The notes beneath the pieces were generated by a model that had not been told where the DNA came from, ran no database searches, and worked only from the letters and a program-made list of their open reading frames with translations. 9,764 bases of DNA. Source: Gemmatimonadota bacterium. Its GTDB lineage: Bacteria; Gemmatimonadota; Gemmatimonadetes; JACCXV01; JAHWKZ01. The stretch spans positions 1 through 9,764 of the forward strand of contig DAOWHI010000097.1 of the NCBI GenBank assembly GCA_030641505.1, in the 5' to 3' direction. The translations under genes were made by a program, and so were the position numbers. This document shows positions 1-6,629 of the stretch, one piece after another. How positions within the stretch are numbered: position 1 is the first letter of the stretch; every line of letters starts with the position of its first letter.

Positions 1-2
1 AC

Positions 3-1175
3 ATGGAGCCGGGCGACATCTGGAATCGCTACATCCGATACGTCGGCGCCGGTGCGGTTGCGTTCGGCGGCATCATCACGCTGGTGCGAGCGCTGCCGAC
101 GATCGTCGGCTCGTTCCGCATGGGCATTCGTGGGATCCGTGAGAGCGCCGATCAAGGCACGGTCAAGCGGACCGAGAGGGATCTCCCGTTCACCACCGTG
201 TTGGCCGGGGCGCTCGGCATCGCGGTGATTCTGGCTCTCTTGCCGGCTTCGTTCGCGCCCGCCGGCGTGCTCGGGGCGATCCTGATGGTCATCTTCTCGT
301 TCTTCTTTGTCACGGTTTCGTCGCGCATCGTCGGGTTGGTCGGCACATCGTCCAATCCGGTCAGCGGTATGACGATCGCCACGTTGCTACTGACCGCGTT
401 GCTCTACGTTGCCCTCGGGCGGACCGAGAACACGGTTGGTGATCCACGCATGGCGATCCTGCTGGTCGGTGCGATCATCGCGATTAGCGCCGCGATCGCC
501 GGCGACACATCACAGGATCTCAAGACCGGGTTCTTGCTCGGGGCGACGCCGCGGCGGCAGCAGATCGGCGAAATGATCGGAGTGCTGACAGCGGCCACCG
601 TCATGGGCTCGGTATTGATGGTGCTGCATGGCGGGATCGGGATCGGCTCAGAAGAGCTGCCCGCTCCACAGGCTACGTTGATGGCGCTGGTCATCGACGG
701 TGTCGTCAACGCCGACCTGCCGTGGGCGCTCGTGGTCGCCGGGATATTCTTGGCTGCGATGTTCGAGATGGTCGGACTCCCGTCGCTGGTCGTTGCCGTG
801 GGTCTTTATTTGCCGCTCTCGCTCATGTCGCCGATTCTCGTCGGTGGCGTCGTCCGATTGCTGATCGAGAAACGTCACGCGGCTCGGATCGATGTCCTGC
901 GGGAGAAACGCGAAAACGGTGTACTGTTCGCTTCCGGGTTGATCGCCGGGGCCGCGCTGGTCGGCGTTATCATCGCCGGCCTGGTGTTCTTCGGCGAGCA
1001 GTCGGCGCTGATCAGCGCTTTCCAGGCCGCCGTTACTGGCGTTACTGATGGCGCCGGCACGGCTGTTTCATTGATCGTTTTTGGTACGTTGGCGGGGCTG
1101 CTTTGGTACGTCGCCGAGCGCGCCCATTCCGGTGACGAGGTCACCGAGGATTTGCAACGGGTCGAGGAGATGTAG
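3..1175 (+). CDS. OPT-family oligopeptide transporter, C-terminal part (5' end outside window)
   Basis: This is an inner-membrane transporter of the OPT family, whose prokaryotic members are thought to import peptides or metal chelates by cation-coupled transport. The reading frame is open at the left edge; the ATG at position 3 is probably internal, because complete family members have over 600 residues and only 390 are visible. Counting from that codon, hydrophobic segments lie near residues 14-35, 63-80, 87-114, 122-139, 149-166, 191-210, 240-258, 261-288, 308-330 and 352-371. Two signatures support the family: an SNPVSGMTIATLL stretch at 117-129, and GDTSQDLKTGFLLGATPRRQQ from residue 167, a hallmark OPT loop. 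The ASGLIAG segment near 310 is also typical of the C-terminal region. The tail is short and acidic. The EF-G gene follows after 28 nt, so read-through transcription is plausible. Family assignment is firm; the substrate is not known. Confidence 0.9.
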   Translation: MEPGDIWNRYIRYVGAGAVAFGGIITLVRALPTIVGSFRMGIRGIRESADQGTVKRTERDLPFTTVLAGALGIAVILALLPASFAPAGVLGAILMVIFSFFFVTVSSRIVGLVGTSSNPVSGMTIATLLLTALLYVALGRTENTVGDPRMAILLVGAIIAISAAIAGDTSQDLKTGFLLGATPRRQQIGEMIGVLTAATVMGSVLMVLHGGIGIGSEELPAPQATLMALVIDGVVNADLPWALVVAGIFLAAMFEMVGLPSLVVAVGLYLPLSLMSPILVGGVVRLLIEKRHAARIDVLREKRENGVLFASGLIAGAALVGVIIAGLVFFGEQSALISAFQAAVTGVTDGAGTAVSLIVFGTLAGLLWYVAERAHSGDEVTEDLQRVEEM

Positions 1176-1193
1176 GCTCGATAGCATAGAGAA

Positions 1194-1198
1194 AGGAG
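1194..1198 (+). promoter_or_regulatory. Shine-Dalgarno site for the EF-G paralogue
   Basis: AGGAG, within AAAGGAGAT, stands 5 nt before the ATG at 1204. It fixes the translation start there rather than at codons further upstream, which overlap the transporter gene in another frame. Confidence 0.8.
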
Positions 1199-1203
1199 AT
1201 GTC

Positions 1204-3306
1204 ATGAACGTCTACGACAGCGAACACGTTAGGAACCTCGCCTTGATGGGCCACGGCGCGTCGGGCAAGACCACGCTGGTGAACGCGATGGCGTGGTTGG
1301 CCGGCTCCTGCAGCCGCATGGGTTCGGTTCAAGATGGCACCTCGTTGACCGACTTCACGCCTGACGAAACGGAGCACCAGATCTCGATCAGCCTGGCGAT
1401 GGCGTACGCCGAATTCATGGACACCAAGGTCAACTTGATCGACACGCCGGGTTATCTCGATTTCGCCGGCGAGGTCGTGTCCGGTCTACGAGTCGCAGAT
1501 AGCGCGTGCTTGGTGGTAAGCGCAGTTGCTGGCGTTGAGGTCGGTACCGAGCGTGTGTGGGAGTATGCCGAAGCCGAGAAGCTCCCCCGGATGATCTTCA
1601 TCAACATGATGGATAAAGAGCATGCTGATTTTGAGAAGGTTTATCGACAGATACGCGATGGGTTGTCGGCGCGTGCCATCCCGGTCGAGATCCCGATCGG
1701 GCAGGGGTCCGATTTTCACGGCATCTGCAATTTGTTCAGCGAGAACGCGCACCTCTACCAGGATGGTGCGACCGGCAAGCGCGAGATCGGGGAGATCCCG
1801 GATGAAGTGCGCGCCGACTATGATCGCTATCGGCGGGAATTGGTCGAAACTGTCGCCGAGACCGACGACACACTGATCGAGCGCTATCTGGAAGGCGAGG
1901 AGTTCGATCGCGACGAGGTAACGAAGGCGATGAAAGCGGGGATGGAAAAAGGCGAGCTGTTCCCGGTTTTCTGCGGTGCAGCCGAGCAGCTCAAGGGTGT
2001 GCGTTCGCTGCTCAAAGAGGTCGTGGAGCTGTGCCCGAGTCCGCCCGAGCGTCCGGAGATTCGGGCAACCCGGCCAGGTGATAGCGAGAAGGTGTTTGTA
2101 ACCCCCAACGATGCCGCGCCGCTATCGGCGCTCATCTTCAAAACCACGACTGAGCCGCACGTTGGTGAGCTGTCGTACTTCCGCGTTTTCAGCGGACAGG
2201 TCGAGAGCGGCCAAGATGTCTACAACTCGACGCAACAGCACGACGAGCGACTGGCACACGTTGGCATCATGCAGGGCCGTGAGCGAACCGAGGTCATGAG
2301 CCTGAAAAGCGGTGACATCGGGGTCGTGCCCAAGCTCAAGGCATCACATACCGGGGATTCGTTCTGTAAGCGAAACGATCCGATCGTTCTACGCGGGATC
2401 GACTTCCCGAAGCCAGTGATCTCGGTCGCGATCGAGCCGACGAGAGAAGGCGAGGAGGAGAAGATCGGGAGCGCGATGTCGAAGCTCCACGAAGAAGATC
2501 CGACGTTCGCTCACGCCTACAACCCGGAGCTCGGTCAGACGATCATCCGTGGGATGGGCGAGCTGCACCTGCAGGTCGTGCTCGAACGCATGAAACGCAA
2601 GTTCAATGTCTCAGCGAAAATGCTGCAGCCGAAGATCGCCTACCGCGAGACGATCAAGCGGAGCGGTCAGGCCCAGGGACGTTACAAAAAGCAGACCGGT
2701 GGACGCGGTCAGTTCGGCGACTGCAAGGTGCGGCTGATCCCACAGGGCCGCGGCGAGGGGTACGAGTTTGTAAATCAGATCACCGGTGGCGTCATTCCCC
2801 ACAAGTTCATTCCGGCGGTGAACAAGGGGATCCAGGAAACGATGAGCAAGGGTGTCCTGGCTGGGTACCCGGTGGTCGACCTTCAGGTCGAGTTGATCGA
2901 TGGGTCACACCACTCCGTCGACTCGAGCGAGATGGCGTTCAAGGTCGCCGGCTCGATGGCGTTCCAGAACGCGGTTGGAAAGTGTGACGCGGTGCTGCTC
3001 GAGCCGGTCATGGAAGTGACGGTCGTGACACCGGACGAGTACCTGGGTGACGTGATCGGAGATCTCAATCAGCGTCGTGGAAGGGTACTGGGAATGGAGC
3101 CGACCGGAAACGGCAAGCAAAAGGTGAGCGCTTACGTCCCGCAGGCGGAGCTGTACCGCTACTCGACGAGCCTGAGATCGGTCACCCAAGGCAGGGGAGA
3201 TCACGCGCGCACTTTCCACGGGTACGAGGAGGTGCCGCACGATATCGCGCAAAAGGTGATCGCTCAGGCGGAGAAGGAACGAGAGGGGGCAGGGATTCGG
3301 CACTAA
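1204..3306 (+). CDS. Elongation factor G paralogue (EF-G2/FusA2-like GTPase)
   Basis: This is a 700-residue translational GTPase of the EF-G family, which acts on the ribosome in translocation or recycling. The start is the ATG after a good Shine-Dalgarno; from there the chain opens directly on the G domain, with P-loop GHGASGKTT at 16-24 and DTPGYLDF (G3) at 80-87. G4 at 134-137 reads NMMD instead of NKxD, and the switch I region has HQISIS where canonical EF-G has RGIT. Domain II covers roughly 300-390, domain III about 400-475, domain IV starts near 480 (GRYKKQTGGRGQFG motif), and domain V starts near 600. In domain IV the tip sequence SHHSVDSSEMAF keeps the histidine (H570) matching E. 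coli EF-G His583, which suggests a translocase-type tip. The P-loop and switch I sequences resemble the second EF-G found in many bacteria rather than the main fusA product, and no rpsL, rpsG or tuf is nearby. Its exact task (translocation, recycling or stress translation) cannot be read from the sequence. Confidence 0.93.
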   Translation: MNVYDSEHVRNLALMGHGASGKTTLVNAMAWLAGSCSRMGSVQDGTSLTDFTPDETEHQISISLAMAYAEFMDTKVNLIDTPGYLDFAGEVVSGLRVADSACLVVSAVAGVEVGTERVWEYAEAEKLPRMIFINMMDKEHADFEKVYRQIRDGLSARAIPVEIPIGQGSDFHGICNLFSENAHLYQDGATGKREIGEIPDEVRADYDRYRRELVETVAETDDTLIERYLEGEEFDRDEVTKAMKAGMEKGELFPVFCGAAEQLKGVRSLLKEVVELCPSPPERPEIRATRPGDSEKVFVTPNDAAPLSALIFKTTTEPHVGELSYFRVFSGQVESGQDVYNSTQQHDERLAHVGIMQGRERTEVMSLKSGDIGVVPKLKASHTGDSFCKRNDPIVLRGIDFPKPVISVAIEPTREGEEEKIGSAMSKLHEEDPTFAHAYNPELGQTIIRGMGELHLQVVLERMKRKFNVSAKMLQPKIAYRETIKRSGQAQGRYKKQTGGRGQFGDCKVRLIPQGRGEGYEFVNQITGGVIPHKFIPAVNKGIQETMSKGVLAGYPVVDLQVELIDGSHHSVDSSEMAFKVAGSMAFQNAVGKCDAVLLEPVMEVTVVTPDEYLGDVIGDLNQRRGRVLGMEPTGNGKQKVSAYVPQAELYRYSTSLRSVTQGRGDHARTFHGYEEVPHDIAQKVIAQAEKEREGAGIRH

Positions 3307-3309
3307 AGT

Positions 3310-3432
3310 CTGCCGGGATGGGTCGTCCCGAGCGGCCGGCGCTCCGCGTCACCGAGCCTCCTTGGTTACTACCCTGCGGGGTCTCGGCTCGCTCCCGCGC
3401 AAACGGCCGCCTGGAACGACCCATCCCGGCAG
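3310..3432. repeat. 123-nt imperfect palindrome between convergent genes
   Basis: The outer arms are a perfect 17-bp inverted repeat, CTGCCGGGATGGGTCGT at 3310-3326 and its reverse complement at 3416-3432. The pairing continues inward: 3328-3330 can pair with 3412-3414, GCGGCCG (3332-3338) with CGGCCGC (3404-3410), and GCGC (3339-3342) with GCGC (3397-3400, leaving an AAA bulge). Further in, CGAGCC (3353-3358) pairs with GGCTCG (3386-3391), and an inner ACCC-TGCG-GGGT hairpin spans 3371-3382. The 5' arm begins 4 nt past the EF-G stop, and the 3' arm ends 21 nt before the stop of the convergent oxidoreductase gene. No U-run of terminator length follows either arm, and no transposase is present. 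It may act as a bidirectional transcription barrier, or be a dispersed REP- or MITE-like element. Only the structure is seen; the role is inferred. Confidence 0.8.
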
Positions 3433-3453
3433 TCGAAGGACCGATGCCGACCC

Positions 3454-5043
3454 CTAGCGGCGTTTGACGTCTTTCAGGATCTCGCGGGCGGCGTTGTACC
3501 CCGGTCTTCCAGTCACCCCGCCACCGGGGTGCGTGCCAGCGCCGCACAGATAAAGGTTCTCGATCGGCGTGCGATAGCGGGCCCAGCCCGGGACCGGACG
3601 CATGAAGAAGAGCTGATCGAGCGTCATCTCACCGTGATAGATGTTTCCCTCGGTCAAACCGAAATCGGTTTCGAGATCACGCGGGCTCAGGACCTGCCGC
3701 TCCAGAATGATCTGCTCGAGGTTGGGTGCGTACTGGGCAAGCGTCTTGATTGCATGCTCAGCGAGTTGGTCCTTGGTCGACTGATCCCACGCGCCGCGTT
3801 TCAGATGGTAGGGCGCGTACTGGACCAGGATCGACATGACGTGTTTCCCGTGCGGAGCCAGGGACGGGTCGCTTATCGACGGGATCACCGCCTCCAGATA
3901 CGGCTCCTGGGAGATGTCTCCGTATTTGGCGTCGTCATACGCGCGTTCCAGGTAGGCCAGGCTTGGGCTGATCGAGACGACACCGCCGAGGTGTGCCGCC
4001 TCACCGGAGGTAAAGCTCGGGAGAGTATCGAGCGCCAGATTCACTTTAGCGCAGGCGCCCCTGTACTTGATGTTCCGGACCTGACGGACGAACCGCGGAG
4101 TGAGTTCGACCGGGTCGACGAGACTCAGGAACGTGTGCCGCGGGTCGGCGTTCGAGATGACACGATCGGCTGTGATTTCGTCGCCGTTCTCGAGCACCAC
4201 ACCGGTCGCCCGGCCATTCCTGATGGTGACCCGGACCACTGGTGCGCTGGTTCGGATTTCCGCGCCACACGATTGGGCGAGATCTCCCAACGCGCGTGAC
4301 AATACGCCGATCCCGCCGTGCACCCGGTACGTGGATCTGAGCGCACCGCTGTCCATGCCAACGCGATTGTGGAGCAGCATGTACGCGGTTCCGGCCGCCA
4401 TCGGACCCTGAAACATCCCGCTGATCCCAGTGGCGCCGAGGGTCCCCTTCAATAGATCGTTCTCGAACCACTCGTCGAGAAGCTCGGTCACCGTCATCGT
4501 CAGCAGTCGGCCGACCTCCATCATGTCGCGCTTCCCTAACCGGCGTGCCCGACCCCCGAGGCGTACCAACGACCACAGATCGCTTGCACCGACCGATAGG
4601 AGATCGGGTGGCGTTTGGTCGTAGGCGGCTTCGAGCAGCCCGGCCGCCTTGGTGGCCAACTCTACAAACGGTTTCGCGTTTTCGGCATCACTTCTCGAGA
4701 GCGCTGCTATCGACTCGGCTGTGGCTGCGGGGTCACGCCACAAGAGCAAGTGGCGGCCATCGATCTGCGGTGCAAACACGGCCGGGTCGCAGCGCACGAT
4801 CTCGGGCGCCACGCCAAGAGCCTGTTCGAGATCGCTGATCACACCAGGATGCAACGCCCCGGCTTGGTGGCATGCGGCATCGACCTTGAACCCCGGGTGA
4901 ATCTCCTCGGTGACCAGCGCGCCACCGATCGTCTCACGGCGCTCGAGCGCCAACACGCGCATTCCGGTCTTGGCGAGGCGCGCCGCGGTCGTGAGCCCGT
5001 TGTGTCCCGCGCCGATGATGATTGCGTCGTACCGTTGGCTCAC
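3454..5043 (-). CDS. FAD-dependent oxidoreductase, PYROXD2/COG1233-like (paralogue A)
   Basis: This 529-residue flavoprotein belongs to the amino-oxidase / phytoene-desaturase-like superfamily, closest in style to the PYROXD2 group (NAD(P)/FAD-dependent oxidoreductases of unknown substrate). The start is taken as the GTG at 5043: it follows a GAGGA site by 8 nt, and the Rossmann fold begins at once. A longer reading from 5103 would add an unlikely N-terminal leader inside the upstream gene. Residues 6-16 give the dinucleotide fold with GAGHNG at 11-16, and acidic E34 ends the second strand (LALERR) where FAD ribose is usually bound. GGALVTEEIHPGFK lies at 40-53. The C-terminal FAD segment is CGAGTHPGGGVTG at 500-512, preceded by QLFFMRP at 477-483. 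There is no signal peptide or membrane segment, so it is likely cytosolic. It is colinear with the next gene upstream, its tandem paralogue, and ends the operon. The family is firm; the substrate is unknown. Confidence 0.9.
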   Translation of the reverse strand: MSQRYDAIIIGAGHNGLTTAARLAKTGMRVLALERRETIGGALVTEEIHPGFKVDAACHQAGALHPGVISDLEQALGVAPEIVRCDPAVFAPQIDGRHLLLWRDPAATAESIAALSRSDAENAKPFVELATKAAGLLEAAYDQTPPDLLSVGASDLWSLVRLGGRARRLGKRDMMEVGRLLTMTVTELLDEWFENDLLKGTLGATGISGMFQGPMAAGTAYMLLHNRVGMDSGALRSTYRVHGGIGVLSRALGDLAQSCGAEIRTSAPVVRVTIRNGRATGVVLENGDEITADRVISNADPRHTFLSLVDPVELTPRFVRQVRNIKYRGACAKVNLALDTLPSFTSGEAAHLGGVVSISPSLAYLERAYDDAKYGDISQEPYLEAVIPSISDPSLAPHGKHVMSILVQYAPYHLKRGAWDQSTKDQLAEHAIKTLAQYAPNLEQIILERQVLSPRDLETDFGLTEGNIYHGEMTLDQLFFMRPVPGWARYRTPIENLYLCGAGTHPGGGVTGRPGYNAAREILKDVKRR

Positions 5044-5044
5044 G

Positions 5045-6628
5045 TCACATGTCCTCGAGCATGGTCCGCGCAGCCAGCCGCCCCGAGGCTCCCGATATCC
5101 CACCGCCCGGGTGCGTGCCAGACCCGCACTGATAGAAATCCCTGACTGGTGTCCGATAGTCCGACCACGGGGCCGCCGGCCGCATGAAGAAGAGCTGATG
5201 CAGCGACAATTCTCCGTGGAAGATGTTGCCCTCGGTTAGACCGAACTCGCGTTCCATATCCCACGGCGTCAGCACCTGGCGATGCAGGATGATGTCTTTC
5301 AGGTTCGGCATGTACTCGGACAACGTGTCGATTACGGCGTCGCCGAACTCTTCGCGTCGCGCGTCGTTCCAGCCACCATCCAACTCGTACGGTGCGTACT
5401 GGACGAAGATCGACATGACGTGCTTGCCCGGTGGTGCCATGTCGGGATCGATCATCGAAGGGATGATGATGTCCATGAACGGATGGCGGGAAAAGCCCCC
5501 ATACTTCGCATCGTCATAGGCTCGTTCCAGGTACTCGATGCTGGGGCTGATGGAGATCGCACCACGAAGGTGCGGCCCTCTGCCGGGCAGACAAGCCAGC
5601 TCGGGCAGCTCATCCAACGCCAGGTTCACCTTGCCCGATGACCCGCGGATCCTGAACCGCCGGATCGCATGGACGAACTCGCCCGGTAGCTCGCCGGGCT
5701 CGATCAGATCGAGGAACGTCCGCTTGGGGTCGACCCCGGACACCACAACGCTGGCTCGGATGTCGTCGCCATTCTCCAGCACGACACCCGCGGCGCGGCC
5801 GTTCTCGACGATCACGCGCGCGACCGTGGATTCGGTTCGGATCTCGGCGCCGAATCGTCGCGCCGCGCTGGCGATCGCCTCGCTCACCCCGCCAGTGCCC
5901 CCTTTGGCGAAACCCCAAGCGCGAAAAGCGCCATCGATCTCGCCCATGTAATGGTGCAGCAGCACGTAAGCGGTTCCCGGCGAACGAGGGCCGAGGAAGG
6001 TGCCGATCACTCCACTGGCAGACATCGTTGCCTTTAGCGCTTCGGTCTCGAACCACTCGTCGAGATAGTCCGCCGAGCTCATCGTCATCAACTTTATCAG
6101 CGAATACAGTTTCTCTTCCCCAAGCCCGCGAAAGTGGTTGCCGAGCTTCACTAGCGATCGGAGATCACCGGGGTTCAACGACGTCGGGTCGGGCGGCACC
6201 ATCGCAAGGATTGGCTTGATCGCGAAAGCGAGGTGGTACATCAGCGTGCCAAACTCATCGTAGGCTTCGGCATCCTTGGGTGAATGGCGGTAGAGCTCGC
6301 GGCGCGTCTGATCGTGATCCGCCCACCGCGCGAGATAATCGCCGTTTGGCAATGGCGTAACCGTGCTCTCCAGCGGAAGGAGCTCGAGGCCGTGGGCAGC
6401 CAGGTCCAGCTCACGGATGATCTCGGGGCGCAGTAAGCTCACGACGTAGGACAAGACCGAGTACTTGAAGCCGGGATAGATCTCTTCGGTGACCGTGGAG
6501 CCGCCGACCAGGTGACGCCGCTCGAGCACCAGAACCTTCTTGCCGGCGCGGGCGAGATAGGCTGCCGCCACCAGGCCGTTGTGACCGCCCCCGATGACGA
6601 TTGCGTCGTAGTTGTTTTGGCTCGCCAT
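5045..6628 (-). CDS. FAD-dependent oxidoreductase, PYROXD2/COG1233-like (paralogue B)
   Basis: This 527-residue flavoprotein has the same architecture as the gene that follows it. Residues 8-18 carry the dinucleotide-binding GGGHNG (13-18), E36 sits at the end of LVLERR, and HLVGGSTVTEEIYPGFK (39-55) is a strong PYROXD2-type block. YLERAYDDAKYG (366-377), GKHVMSIFVQYAPY (401-414), EGNIFHGE (466-473) and QLFFMRP (478-484) are shared with paralogue A. The C-terminal FAD motif CGSGTHPGGGISG is at 501-513. The ATG at 6628 lies 1 nt after the stop of the GcvT-family gene (TGAGATG), with no clear Shine-Dalgarno, so translation is probably coupled to that gene. Its own stop is again 1 nt from the next start (TGACGTG). 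Similarity to carotenoid desaturases is at fold level only, and no carotenoid genes are nearby. The family call is firm; the reaction is not. Confidence 0.9.
   Translation of the reverse strand: MASQNNYDAIVIGGGHNGLVAAAYLARAGKKVLVLERRHLVGGSTVTEEIYPGFKYSVLSYVVSLLRPEIIRELDLAAHGLELLPLESTVTPLPNGDYLARWADHDQTRRELYRHSPKDAEAYDEFGTLMYHLAFAIKPILAMVPPDPTSLNPGDLRSLVKLGNHFRGLGEEKLYSLIKLMTMSSADYLDEWFETEALKATMSASGVIGTFLGPRSPGTAYVLLHHYMGEIDGAFRAWGFAKGGTGGVSEAIASAARRFGAEIRTESTVARVIVENGRAAGVVLENGDDIRASVVVSGVDPKRTFLDLIEPGELPGEFVHAIRRFRIRGSSGKVNLALDELPELACLPGRGPHLRGAISISPSIEYLERAYDDAKYGGFSRHPFMDIIIPSMIDPDMAPPGKHVMSIFVQYAPYELDGGWNDARREEFGDAVIDTLSEYMPNLKDIILHRQVLTPWDMEREFGLTEGNIFHGELSLHQLFFMRPAAPWSDYRTPVRDFYQCGSGTHPGGGISGASGRLAARTMLEDM
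5052..5056 (-). promoter_or_regulatory. Shine-Dalgarno site choosing the GTG start of paralogue A
   Basis: On the - strand the sequence reads GAGGA, followed by 8 nt and then GTG at 5043. The site lies inside the last codons of the upstream paralogue. It supports the GTG start over longer readings and suggests reinitiation after the stop at 5047-5045. Confidence 0.6.
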
Positions 6629-6629
6629 C

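Noticed and set aside
1081..1203. Upstream extension of the EF-G frame into the transporter gene
   Set aside because: The added residues show no EF-G similarity, and the AGGAG site sits 5 nt before the ATG at 1204.
3310..3432. Ordinary rho-independent terminator
   Set aside because: The stem is far longer than usual. The + strand has no T-run after the 3' arm and the - strand only TTT. A termination role remains possible but is not shown.
3182..3547. Open frame on the - strand crossing the palindrome and both flanking gene ends
   Set aside because: It overlaps the EF-G C-terminus and the oxidoreductase C-terminus, has low-complexity Arg/Pro-rich sequence and no ribosome binding site tied to it.
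3529..5145. Long open frames on the + strand opposite the oxidoreductases (for example 3529-4299 and 4615-5145)
   Set aside because: They are antisense to well-supported flavoprotein genes, have no recognisable domain, and are the kind of open frame expected on the opposite strand of high-GC coding DNA.
3454..6628. Carotenoid (phytoene) desaturase pair
   Set aside because: Sequence blocks match the PYROXD2-type branch rather than CrtI, and no phytoene synthase or other carotenoid gene is present.
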